Source of the DNA: Cricetomys ansorgei
Taxonomy: Eukaryota > Chordata > Mammalia > Rodentia > Nesomyidae
DNA length: 64,000 nt
Direction: 5' to 3'
NCBI GenBank assembly: GCA_026225945.1
Contig: JAMJFZ010001801.1
Coordinates: 62,001 to 126,000 of the forward strand
The position numbers were made by a program, and so were the translations under genes. The notes under the pieces were generated by a model. That model did not search any database, was not told the DNA's origin, and was given only the letters and a program-made list of their open reading frames with translations. Within the stretch, counting starts at the first letter, position 1; each line of letters starts with the position of its first letter. Below are positions 46,045 to 55,349 of this stretch, one piece after another.

Positions 46045-46230
46045 TGGACTGCATTAAAAAATTCATACGCTAAAGTCCTAATCCCTATTACTTCAAATAT
46101 GAAAACATTTGGAAACAAAGTCTTTAAAATCAATTACAGACTTAAAATGAAGTGACTGGATGGGCCCTGCTCTGATATGATTGGTGTCCCATGAGAGGAA
46201 ATTTAGAACCAAAGTGGTAAAAATAGCCAT
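46045..46230 (+). repeat. Ancient interspersed repeat, family uncertain
   Basis: AAAGTCCTAATCCCTATTAC, AAACATTTGGAAACAAAGTC, AAATGAAGTGACTGGATGGG and GATTGGTGTCCC follow the order of an old LTR/DNA repeat known from many mammals. I cannot name it with confidence. Confidence 0.35.
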
Positions 46231-46234
46231 TTAT

Positions 46235-46625
46235 AGGCCAAGAAGAGAGGCCTCAGAAGAAACCTTTATCTCAGTCTAGCTTCCAAACAGTCAAAAAATA
46301 AACCAACCTCTGGTACTTTCCTACTGCAGCCCCAGAGGAATCTGAGGGTTCCTGTTTCACCACCAATGGTGCGACATAAATTACCATAAATACTTAAGGC
46401 ACTTTTACTAGCTGCTCTCCAGACTTCTACTCATTCTGCACTGCTACTACAGAACACCATCATTTCCTATTAGATAGGAGGGCCTTAGTCTTCATAAAGT
46501 CTTTAGAAATGGCCAAGAAGAAATTCAAACTCAGATGTGACTTTTAATTCCAATGGATTACTACAAAATACTTTCACTTATTTTCTATTTTATAAAGAAG
46601 TCTTCCAAAATTACCCATTTGAAAG
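46235..46625. other. Nothing recognised
   Basis: No exon or repeat identified; possibly a continuation of the ancient repeat. Confidence 0.35.
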
Positions 46626-46629
46626 AATG

Positions 46630-46815
46630 CTTCCAGTTGGGCATGGTGGCATACACCTTTAATCACAGGCAGGTGAATTTCTGTGAGTTCAAGGTCTGCC
46701 TGGTCTACTGATTGAGTTCCAGGACAGTTAGGACTACAAAGAGAAACCCTGTCTCAAAAAATAGAGAGAGACAGGGAGGGAGAGAAAGAGAGAAAGGAGG
46801 GAGGGAGAGAGAAGG
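46630..46815 (+). repeat. B1 SINE with (GA)n tail
   Basis: GGGCATGGTGGCATACACCT ... GAGAAACCCTGTCTCAAAAA, then GAGAGACAGGGAGGGAGAG. Confidence 0.93.
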
Positions 46816-46819
46816 CTTC

Positions 46820-47630
46820 CTTTTTAATGAGTTCTTAAAACATCAGAATTATTGACTGTATAAAATTCCTTTCCTTGAATATATGTTCTATCTTCTTAAG
46901 ATTAAAGTGCTTCCTACTCAGTATTACACAGAGGCAGATTTTATATTGCTTTGCATCCCTATAAACAAGTCAGACTCAGACTCAATATGAGAAGACTAAA
47001 TACATAACTGGTCAGTCAAGCTGAAAGCACGGATTCTAAAGGCAAAGGAAAAATGCAGATCTTAGAGGTTTTTTTTTGAAAACGTAAATGCAAGGTAAAA
47101 CTCCAGAACAGACTTTTTATACGAAAATATATATGAATATTTTATATGAATATTCATGTAAGATGCAAGACCCAAACAACACAAATGAGTAGCCCAGTAA
47201 CAGTAAAAATGTGATCACTAAAACAATGTATGTTTCCACCGGGAACAAAGGTACAGTTTTCAAAATGAATAAAAACTAGTGACTTCAGTCTAGAAAATAT
47301 TTGCTGAGTAATCTTTTAAAGACACAAACTGCAGAACTGAGGGAAGAAAGTAAGACCAGTCGCAGGAGTCTTCATAGATGACATCATATGGGACTGTGAA
47401 CATACAAAGTACAATGGACTCTAAAAATTAAATACCTGTGGTTTTAGATTATTCAGGAAAATAATGGAATATAAAATTTTGAAATTTTCTACTAATAGTG
47501 CGAGGTTACAGAACATGGAAATTCTAACATTTAAATACGAATTTCTAGGAATGTAGCAAATATGTATGAGGTAGCAACACTAAAATGAAACCCATTTTCC
47601 TTCAATGAAGATAACTGATTTCACTGACAC
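46820..47630. other. Pseudogene intron; nothing recognised
   Basis: AT-rich sequence. Confidence 0.45.
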
Positions 47631-47634
47631 TCAC

Positions 47635-47842
47635 CCTGTCAATTAAACAATGAATCCGCAGCTGTAGCTTTATTTGAAGGTGCTTCTGAGGTATGATCTA
47701 TACCATTTTATAACATATGCCATAAATCACAAAAATGTCTCTTGAATTTCCATCTCAAGTTGTGTCATCTTTTTTTGACAAGAGAAATCTGCTTCAATTG
47801 GAGTCATCTCAATTGCTGAACTTTCCTGAGTTTTTCAGTGAA
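47635..47842 (-). pseudogene. Dennd4c-ps: Dennd4c-ps exon d, two frameshifts and two stops
   Basis: Acceptor CCTTCGTCAG|TTCA, donor [25 protein letters not shown] is followed by a missing base. In the next frame come [20 protein letters not shown] and IQETFL, then TGA in place of an arginine codon, then a region like MAYVIKWYRSYLR. About 11 bases are then lost, followed by EAPSNKATAADSLFN and a second TGA where CGA (Arg) is expected. Both stops are CGA to TGA changes, the usual CpG decay. The exon is 208 bp, while the recalled family length needs 220. Confidence 0.92.
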
Positions 47843-47949
47843 CTGACGAAGGAAGAAAAAACAAAACAAGCATTAATATGTAATATCTGTTTACAAAATG
47901 AGTGAACAATGAGAAAATAGTAAAAAAAAAAAAGGCCTACAATTTTTGG

Positions 47950-48095
47950 ATTTTTTTGTAGAGACAGGGTTTCTCATTGTAAACTCTGGCAGTCCTGGAA
48001 CTCACTCTGTAGACCAAGCTGGCCTCAAGCTCAGAGAGATCTGCCTGCCTCTGCGACCCAGGTACTGGGGTTAATTTGTGTGCCCGTGCCCAGCT
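47950..48095 (-). repeat. B1 SINE
   Basis: GAGACAGGGTTTCTCATTGT, GTAGACCAAGCTGGCCTC. A further degraded piece follows to about 48200. Confidence 0.92.
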
Positions 48096-48289
48096 TCTTT
48101 TTCTTTTTTGAGACAGTCTCATTATACTCAAGCTGGCTAGAGTACCCTAGGCTGGCTCACTCAACATCTTGCTGCCCCAGCCTTCAGTGCTGATGTTACT
48201 CAGCAACAACTGGAACTAGCCCAGAAAAACATGAGATCCAATCTCAAAAACCCTAAACAAAAACTCTAAAACCAACCAACCAAACAATT

Positions 48290-48660
48290 AGGCTAGGCAT
48301 TATGTCCGTAGGGTTTTTACCTAGCCCAGGGTCCAATCCCCAGCACTACACAATTGGACCTGTGCCTTACACCTCCAACAATAACACTGGGAAGTAGAGA
48401 CAAAAGGATCAGGAATTTGAAGACATCTTTAGCTCTCAGGACAGAGGGTATCAAGAAGGGCAGAGTACAGAGAAGATGCTAAAAAATGCTATTACATAAT
48501 AACTCATTAAGCAGAAGTTAACAGTTATCTTATTTTAATTATCTTATCTTATTCTCTCATTTAAAATATTTCTGAAGGCAGAGGCAGAAAGAAAAGGACC
48601 ACAAGTTCCAGGCCAACTTGGGCTATGTAGCAAGACACTGTCTCAAAACAACAAAAAGGA
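48290..48660 (+). repeat. ID-like SINE and B1 fragment
   Basis: CCCAGGGTCCAATCCCCAGC near 48330 is ID-like. GAAGGCAGAGGCAGAAAGA ... GACACTGTCTCAAAAC at about 48577-48650 is a B1 3' part. Confidence 0.55.
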
Positions 48661-48664
48661 GTTA

Positions 48665-48930
48665 GAGAGATGGATCGGTGGTCAAGAGTATGCACTGTTC
48701 TTACCCGGCACCAACTACTCACACTGGGCTGCGTATAGCGGCTAGAGTTGGCTATGAGATTGAGTGGTAGAGATCAGGCTTACCTCATGCCAGGCCCCGA
48801 GGTTCAATTCAATTGAACTCATGAAGTGATTCATTACTTCATTACTTAATAATGAGCCACTACAGTTACACAGTTTCAAAATACTGAGGATGCATCCATT
48901 TCAGTATATTTTAATTTTATATTTTTGCGG
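48665..48930. other. SINE-like remnants; no exon
   Basis: AGAGATGGATCGGTGGTCAA suggests another tRNA-type head. I searched here for the missing DENND4C exon without success. Confidence 0.4.
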
Positions 48931-48934
48931 GGTT

Positions 48935-49075
48935 ATTAGAGGCAATGTCTCACTCTGTAGCTAAGGCTACCTGGATCTCACTACGTAGCCTAGGATGGGC
49001 TCCCACTCATAGTGATGTTCCTACATTAGTCCCCCAAGTTCTGGGTTTATAAGCATAAACCACTATACTTGGCTT
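48935..49075 (-). repeat. B1 SINE, old
   Basis: GAGGCAATGTCTCACTCTGT and CTGGGTTTATAAGCATAAAC. Confidence 0.75.
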
Positions 49076-49184
49076 CAGTATTATTTCCTAAGCAAATGCT
49101 TTCTTTCTTTTATACAACTATTCTTTCAGTTTACATACAAGTATCTTCCCAAATAATTATACTACAGTGACCACATGGGCCTGG

Positions 49185-49390
49185 AAGAGAGGGTCCCCTG
49201 TAGCCTAGGGTGGCTAAAAACTCACTATCTAGAGGGTGACCGTGAATTTCTGCTCTGGCTGCCTCGGCCACTGGAGTGCAGAGGTTGTAAGCATGGCCAC
49301 TACAGCCTTATTCAGCCTGGGGACGGAATCCAGGGCTTTAAGAGTACCAAGCAAGCTCTACCAACCGGGCTACAGCCCCAGCCCCAAGTC
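49185..49390 (-). repeat. Composite SINE (B1-like plus ID-like)
   Basis: TAGCCTAGGGTGGCTAAAAA and GAATCCAGGGCTTTAAGAGT...CTACCAACCGGGCTACAGCC. The second half is a reversed ID/B4 unit. Confidence 0.65.
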
Positions 49391-49502
49391 TTCTCTTGTA
49401 CACATTGTCTACCAATCCAGCTCATTTCTAGGTGTCTCTAAATAGCTTTAATTTTCATGGTGGGAGCTACACAAGGGAGAAATTAGAAGATGAGTCACTT
49501 AC

Positions 49503-49678
49503 ACCTACAACATGTTGGTATCTAAGTCAATGCAAAGAACATCTGGTGGTGGGTCATGAAGGTCAAAGCACCTTGAGTCAACTCCAACTATAAATGGTAA
49601 AGGTACACTAAGCACTCCAGCCAGTGAGAGAGGACAAAGCAGGATATATGGGCACTGCAACTGAAATGGAAAGATCAT
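49503..49678 (-). pseudogene. Dennd4c-ps: Dennd4c-ps exon c, probable TAG at its end
   Basis: The acceptor TTTTCCCCTAG|ATGA leads into [38 protein letters not shown] and CIDLDTNML, then TAG two bases before a consensus donor (GT|GTAAGT). A tyrosine codon is expected at the TAG. The exon is 176 bp. This is the cDENN core; QWQCPY appears as QLQCPY. Confidence 0.85.
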
Positions 49679-49754
49679 CTAGGGGAAAAGTTATTTTTAA
49701 AAATTAACCAAATTCAAATATGAAATGACAATTATACAAACCGATGTGGGGATT

Positions 49755-49830
49755 GGTTAAGCTCCATGACAGAGTGTTGCTTAGCACGCTCAGGAACCTT
49801 GGGTTCTATCTAGAGCACCATACTAAAAAG
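49755..49830 (+). repeat. ID-like SINE remnant
   Basis: TGACAGAGTGTTGCTTAGCA and CCTTGGGTTCTATCTAGAGC. Confidence 0.45.
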
Positions 49831-50009
49831 TAAGATGTAACAAATATTTAAATTAAGGAATCTCTTGAGAATCACTTGAAGACCTCAACAAAACATCTTC
49901 TACACTTCAAATAAATATTGAAAATAATTCAACTTCAGTGAAGCCTGACCTCTTCAAAATATAGTTGATATGAAACTGATAATCTGATAATCTCAAGGAA
50001 ACAAAAAAA

Positions 50010-50215
50010 AAACCAGGCATGATGGGATCCTATAATCTCAGCATTGAGGAGGCAGACGCAAGAAGATTGTCTGTGGCTGCCTAGCTACCCAGCATAGCCA
50101 GGGGCAGAATCAGTCTCAAAGGATGAGGTGGGTGCACCAGAGAGAAGTGACAGGAGAGGTTCGTCTCTGGCCTCCATATACACACCCACCAAATAAACAC
50201 ATGAACATGCAAAAA
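50010..50215 (+). repeat. B1-like SINE, old
   Basis: CCAGGCATGATGGGATCCTA and CAGCATTGAGGAGGCAGACG. It runs into a tRNA-SINE-like CACCAAATAAACAC tail. Confidence 0.7.
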
Positions 50216-50264
50216 CAATCTATACAAAAATCAGTAGGAGTTTTAATTTACAAATTGCCACCTT

Positions 50265-50362
50265 AGTGTGTGTATGTGCATGTGTGCATGTGTGTAAGAA
50301 AGAGAGAGAGAGTGTGTGTGTATGTGTGTGAGAGAGAGAGAGTCAGTGTGTGTGTGTGTGGT
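50265..50362. repeat. Mixed (TG)n/(GA)n low complexity
   Basis: Alternating TGTG and GAGAGA blocks. Confidence 0.85.
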
Positions 50363-50429
50363 GTATTGGATGGTGTTTGTTTTGTTTCTGATTTTATGAG
50401 CAGTTTCTGATAGGTTGTAAAACAGACTA

Positions 50430-50625
50430 AGGGGCTGGAGAGATGGCTCAGTGACTAAGAGCACTTGCTGTTCTTGCAGAGGACCTGAGTTCAGTTCCCA
50501 GCACCCACAGTGAGTGGTTCACAACCTTCATAACTCTAGCATCAAGGGATCTGATGCCTTCCTCTGGCCTTCATGGGCACTAGTCCATATATAAACAGAT
50601 ACAAACATAAAACAAATAAACAAAC
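50430..50625 (+). repeat. B2 SINE, near consensus
   Basis: GGGGCTGGAGAGATGGCTCA, GAGTTCAGTTCCCAGCACCC, then an ACATAAAACAAATAAA tail. Confidence 0.96.
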
Positions 50626-50639
50626 CTTTAAAAAAACTA

Positions 50640-51540
50640 AATTATTATTCTTTTGGATCACATACAGTTACCTTCCCAACCAATTGTCCTGTAGTGACTA
50701 CAAGGCCTTATTCAAAAAATATATTTTTATATGAGACAGAGCATTACACAGGTGCACACTCACTATATTGTGGAGAAGGACCATGGATTTCTGGTCTTCC
50801 TGCCTCTACCACCTGAATGTGCAATAATAATCGGCTACAACTGTAACCAGTGAAGACCTTTTGCTCTAAAGTATGAATCAGCACTCTGTCCCTGGTTCAA
50901 TTTTCACGCTTACCCATCATCATTCACTCCACAGAAGTATCAATAGCACCACCCCTGTTAGGCATTACAGATTATTATTCAAGACTGAGGTTTCTGTCTT
51001 CAAGAATTACATATTTAACAGACACATGAACATTTATTAGATGCTAAGCACTCTTTGACAATGAGACCACAGTATCAAAAAACAGACCCATTCCCTCCTA
51101 GCCTCACAGTCTAGAGATTTGGTCTCCTTTTTTACCTGTAAAATATACAGTATTTTAGACCTTACAGCCTTTGTAACAACTACTTATTTAACTACTTTCT
51201 ACTATTTTAGAAAAAACAGTAACAGATAATAAGTCAATTAGTAGCCTATGCAAAATAAACCTTTATTACTCACACAACTCCTACCAGACATAAACCAGTA
51301 GGCCAGACTTGTCCAGTCTGTTGACAACTAGTCTGACAGGAAGAGGCAGAAAATAAATAGAAGACATAACAAAGTATACACACTATTAAATAGTGAATAA
51401 TTCTATGAAAAAACAAAAGACCCCATTACCTTGTTTAAGGTTTAGAGCATACTGTACTAGTAAGGCAAGGTGAGCCTCACTGTGAAAGACAACTACCTGA
51501 AACAGGAACAAAAGTGCTCCAAGAACACAGTGAGAAAGCA
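50640..51540. other. Pseudogene intron; weak old repeat traces
   Basis: AACATTTATTAGATGCTAAGC and CCATTCCCTCCTAGCCTCAC near 51030-51110 resemble an old LINE-2-type piece. No exon was found. Confidence 0.35.
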
Positions 51541-51544
51541 GGGT

Positions 51545-51680
51545 GACTGTGCAGGGCAGCTCCCATCTCTAATCCCAACACAGGAGGCTAAGATAGGAGA
51601 AATGTTAAAGTTCAGACCACCAGCCTGGTAAGTAAGTTCTAGGTCAACTTCAGCTGAGTGTGAGCCTATCTTAAAACAAA
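51545..51680 (+). repeat. B1-like SINE, old
   Basis: GCAGGGCAGCTCCCATCTCT and ACAGGAGGCTAAGATAGGAG. Confidence 0.65.
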
Positions 51681-51689
51681 ACCAAAGGT

Positions 51690-51900
51690 GGGGGGATGGC
51701 GTGGCATTTAAGAGTGAATGCTACTCTTTCAGAGGACATGAGTTTGTTCCAGGTACCCATATCTAATGGCTCACAACCACCTGAAACTCCAGCTCCTGGA
51801 GATTCAAGGCCCTCTTCTGGCCTCCACAGGAACCTGCACGTATGTGTTCACACACACACACGTGCACACACACACACACACACACACACACAATTAATTA
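51690..51900 (+). repeat. B2 SINE with (CA)n
   Basis: GGTGGGGGGATGGCGTGGCA, GCCCTCTTCTGGCCTCCACA, then CA repeats to about 51892. Confidence 0.9.
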
Positions 51901-51924
51901 ATTAAATAAGTAGTAAAATAAAAT

Positions 51925-52075
51925 AAAGGCTACAGAAAAGGCTCAGCAGTTAAAGAATGCTTCCTGCACAATCATGAGAACTAGAGTCCATAACCCAGCA
52001 TCACATAACAAGCCTGGTGTGTCATGTGCACACATGTGTGTGTTCATGTTGTTCATGTGTGCACACACACACAAC
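51925..52075 (+). repeat. tRNA-type SINE
   Basis: GGCTACAGAAAAGGCTCAGC ... CCAGCATCACATAACAAG, CA/TG-rich tail. Confidence 0.7.
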
Positions 52076-52079
52076 AAAT

Positions 52080-53050
52080 TCAGTATTATTTGATTTCTAA
52101 GTATAGTAAGGAAACATTATAGTTTTTAAGTAGAATTTGACTTTATTTGTGATTTAAACAAGAGCTAAGCTTTTTTATATTATTCTGTTTACAGTAAAGC
52201 CATATGGAGAACTAGAGAAAATAGTTAAAAGTTAAAATGAGAAATTAACTAGGTAATTAATTTGCATAATTCAAAATAAAATCAACTGGAATTTCTTTGG
52301 TGTTTTGCTTTGTTCTGTTTTTTAAGGCAGTATCTTGAGATAAATATTTCTGCCTCAGCCTCCTGAGTGCTGTGATACGGTATAGCAACTTTTTTCAAAT
52401 TGAAAAAATCCTTCCTTGAGTAACCAGAGACTCAAGATATTAAACTAATGAGTCTAGGAACTTGACTTAAATTTACCAGGTCCCTCTCCTAGGTCATAGG
52501 AACAGCAAACAATTGCACCAGCTCAGTATCTGGAAGAGACTCTGATCTATTGAGAGGTCTGCAAGTCCTGCAGAGATCGTTAGGGCTCCAGCCTCCACAA
52601 GCCATCATTTGGGCTAAGATGGCATTTCTGTGAGGCAGCAAACTTGAGTTGTCCCTGCTTCTGTGAGTCACCTCTCGCCCACACTCTTGTAAGTAATTGT
52701 AATAAACTAACTGGTTTTCCGAGTTGGGCTCTGGTGGTCTATCCTTGGTTCCCTAGGATGAAGAGACCTCTGTGCCTCTCCAGGAAACATGAGACTACAG
52801 GTACATACCACCAGGCTCCCTTTTAAGTCTCACTGTTACACAATAAGTATTTACTCTCTGGATCACACTAAAATATGAAAAATTAGAAACTGATGCATTT
52901 TATTCACAAACAAAATCACTTTGGTTTTCTTCATACATCCAAATTACATTCATACTAAACTTTGACTGGGCTGGAATTTACAAAGTTGCTTTCTTTGAAA
53001 AAATAGTACAAATCCTCTACTAGTAATTTTGTCCTAAAAGAAAAAGTCTA
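52080..53050. other. Pseudogene intron; possible LTR 3' remnant
   Basis: TAAGTAATTGTAATAAACTA near 52692, followed by GGTTTTCCGAGTTGGGCTC, could be the poly-A/U5 part of an LTR. No ends are definable. Confidence 0.3.
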
Positions 53051-53057
53051 TACTTAC

Positions 53058-53202
53058 AGCAGCAACAGCTTCAGCTACCCCAGTCAGGACAGCTGGCCTA
53101 AGAGAATGCAGTAGAATCTTACTCTCAAGTGAAACCAGCAGCAGCAATGTTGCACACTTCGCAGGACCCAAATTCATCAGCAAGGAACTAAAGTTGGCTC
53201 CA
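53058..53202 (-). pseudogene. Dennd4c-ps: Dennd4c-ps exon b (first recognisable), intact
   Basis: Acceptor TTCTATTCTCCAG|TGGA, donor GTTGCTGCT|GTAAGT. The 145 bp equal one base plus 48 codons: [40 protein letters not shown]. This is the DENN core. The upstream exons of the gene (N-terminal MABP and uDENN parts) are not recognisable to its right within the window. Confidence 0.9.
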
Positions 53203-53209
53203 CTGGAGA

Positions 53210-53920
53210 ATAGAAGAAGAAAGTGTGAACTATTTTGCTAAAACATACCAAGATTGACTTATTAAACAGGTTAAGAATCTAATGTTAATTTCAATTTGTA
53301 ACTTAGCAATCAGAAGTAAAATGTAGCTAATTTAACCAGGTATTCTATGGTGTAATTCAAATGAACATTATTAAGAAAGATTTTTCTGGAGCTCAAACAT
53401 TGAGCTGAGTTCAAAGGAACAGAGGCAGGGATGCGATGGGGCTGGCGACAGCATACACAAAAGCTCTGAAGCAAGAGAAAGCTAATGTCATAACCCAAGA
53501 ACTACAGAGTAAGGGGGCATGTGAAAATACCAAGAGAGGAGGCTAAGGAGGAACGACTTGTTTACCTGTACTCATAAGAGCAAGCACTGGTTGCAGGGTA
53601 GATAAAGAGCGGAAGGAATAAAAGGATCAACTATGAGGCTAATGATGAAATAGTCTAATAGTAGTCTGGATCAGAGATGAGGATGAAAAGAAGCAAAGAA
53701 GTATATAGTAGGAGGTTAACATCTGTTCACCATGAATATTTACTTACAAACTGAATACGGGAAGAAAGGATGCGAGGGAAGCACTTCCGGTATCAGATCT
53801 TACACTTCGCGTTTTGTGGAGTGCGTGCACATGTACCTGTGTGAGTGCAGTATGTGGGCATACATGTGGGAGTCAGAAGATAGCCTCAGGTGTTGGTCCT
53901 CAGCACCTTCAATCTTTCAT
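53210..53920. other. Nothing recognised
   Basis: Right flank of the pseudogene ladder. No upstream DENND4C exon was found. Confidence 0.4.
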
Positions 53921-53924
53921 TTGC

Positions 53925-54475
53925 CAAAGAGCGCATCCTTGGCCTAGAACGTCACTAAGTGGTCTACTGGGCTGACCAGTGAACTTCCAGGATGCACCTG
54001 TCTCTGTTTGCTGTCTGGCCACTACTGGGATTACAGGCATGTGCCAACCATGCATGCTTTCTACATGGGTGCTATGGACCAAAACTCTGATCCTTACACT
54101 TGCAGGACAAGTGCTTCACCCACTGGATCATCTCCCCAGCCTCACAATTCTCTCAAGTGCCACCAAACCAAACTAGCCACACTATTCACGCAGGTTATCA
54201 AGGATGGCAACACTAAGGGAAACCAGACCCTTACCCAGTCTGTCATCCTGCCTCTCAGCTATTCTAACCGCTTTTCTTATTTTCCTTATTGGAGACTGAA
54301 CACAGGGCTTGTGTAAGCTAAGCAAGTGCTCTACCACTTGAGCTACTGTATGTACCCAGAGCTTTTTATTTTAAGATAGGGTCTCACTAAGTTGTCCAGA
54401 CTGGCCTTAAACTTGCAATCCTCCTGCCTCAGTCTTCTAGGATGCTAGAGAAGCTTGTGCCATCATGCCTAGTTC
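53925..54475 (-). repeat. Cluster of old SINEs
   Basis: A B1-like piece (TGGGATTACAGGCATGTGCC), a tRNA-type piece (ATCATCTCCCCAGCC), an ID-like piece (AAGTGCTCTACCACTTGAGC), and a B1-like piece (GATAGGGTCTCACTAAGTTG) in succession. Confidence 0.65.
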
Positions 54476-54479
54476 AGTA

Positions 54480-55115
54480 AAGTATTAAAGCATTCTGTTC
54501 CAAGCAATACATATACCATTTTAAATACTATTAAATGGGATGAAACTGTGGCTTATATGGCCCAACATACATAATGTCCTGGGCCCTATCCACAAAATAA
54601 ACAAACAAGCAAGCAAACAATTTTTTTTTTCCGAAAGAGCAAACTTTAAAAGCTAAGTTAGCATAGCAATTACTTACTGTGGCTCAGTGCTATATTATGT
54701 GCCAAATATGCATAGAACTTAGATATGAACCATTGAATGAAGGGAAGAGAAGAAAAATAGTTTCATCATAACAGGGAGCTATACAGACTTTATAATAAAA
54801 TTATTTTTAGTAAAACCTTTTGGGTAAATATATGATCCTCCGATACATGATTCAAATGTTCCATCCTTACTTTTTCTGATGCTGAAAAATACTACAGCTT
54901 CTGAAAGATTAGCAGTTTTCCCTCATGTTGCATTTGTATTATGTTGTTTAAAACATCATTGTTTAAATGAAATCACTGATAGACCAACCCTGCCAGAGGT
55001 TAAGTTATAGTTATAGTATAATTACAGGAGATAGTAAGTGGTATTATGTGAGAAAGGGGAAGGACTTAAGACTGAGCCAAATACTGTAAGTATTAAATTT
55101 ACTCATTTACTTTAT
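54480..55115. other. Nothing recognised
   Basis: AT-rich, with an A/C-rich run near 54597-54632. Confidence 0.4.
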
Positions 55116-55119
55116 TCAT

Positions 55120-55345
55120 TTGGTGGTACTAAGCACTGAACTGAGGAACTCATGCATTCTATACCACTGAGATATACCATTAGCCCTTGCTATACTGGTT
55201 TTTCTTTCATTTTGAGAAAGGGTCTCACTAAGTTTCCCAAACTGACTCTGAATTTCCTCTGCAGTCCAGACAGTTTTTGAACTTGTAATCCCACTGCTTC
55301 AGCTTTTGAGTAGCTGTGATTACAGGCTTGTAACACCAAGCATAG
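55120..55345 (-). repeat. ID-like plus B1-like SINEs
   Basis: CATTCTATACCACTGAGATA and GAGAAAGGGTCTCACTAAGT ... TGATTACAGGCTTGTAACAC. Confidence 0.65.
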
Positions 55346-55349
55346 ATAT

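Larger units (their letters stand above)
26740..53202 (-). pseudogene. Dennd4c-ps: DENND4C unprocessed (duplicated) pseudogene, central segment
   Basis: Thirteen exon-sized blocks on the minus strand, in the right order and separated by introns of 89 bp to about 5 kb, encode successive pieces of DENND4C, a tripartite DENN-domain guanine exchange factor for Rab10. Blocks from 53.2 to 31.7 kb run from the DENN core (GANFS..., MIFPFQ...), through the dDENN part ([28 protein letters not shown]), to the PPR-like repeat ([31 protein letters not shown]). The assignment to 4C rather than 4A rests on features such as NKATAADSL and LRKVQQLEMTP. Disablements include stops in the exons at 49.5, 47.6 (two) and 32.05 kb, and frameshifts in those at 47.6, 43.3, 41.4, 35.8 and probably 26.8 kb. 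The first exons, one exon between 49.5 and 47.8 kb, and the long C-terminal part are missing. Introns are retained, so it is not a retrocopy. Confidence 0.85.

Noticed and set aside
26740..53202. DENND4A as the source of the pseudogene
   Set aside because: Peptides such as NKATAADSL, LRKVQQLEMTP and LFPDKG-EKTDK fit what I recall of DENND4C better than DENND4A. This should be confirmed by alignment.
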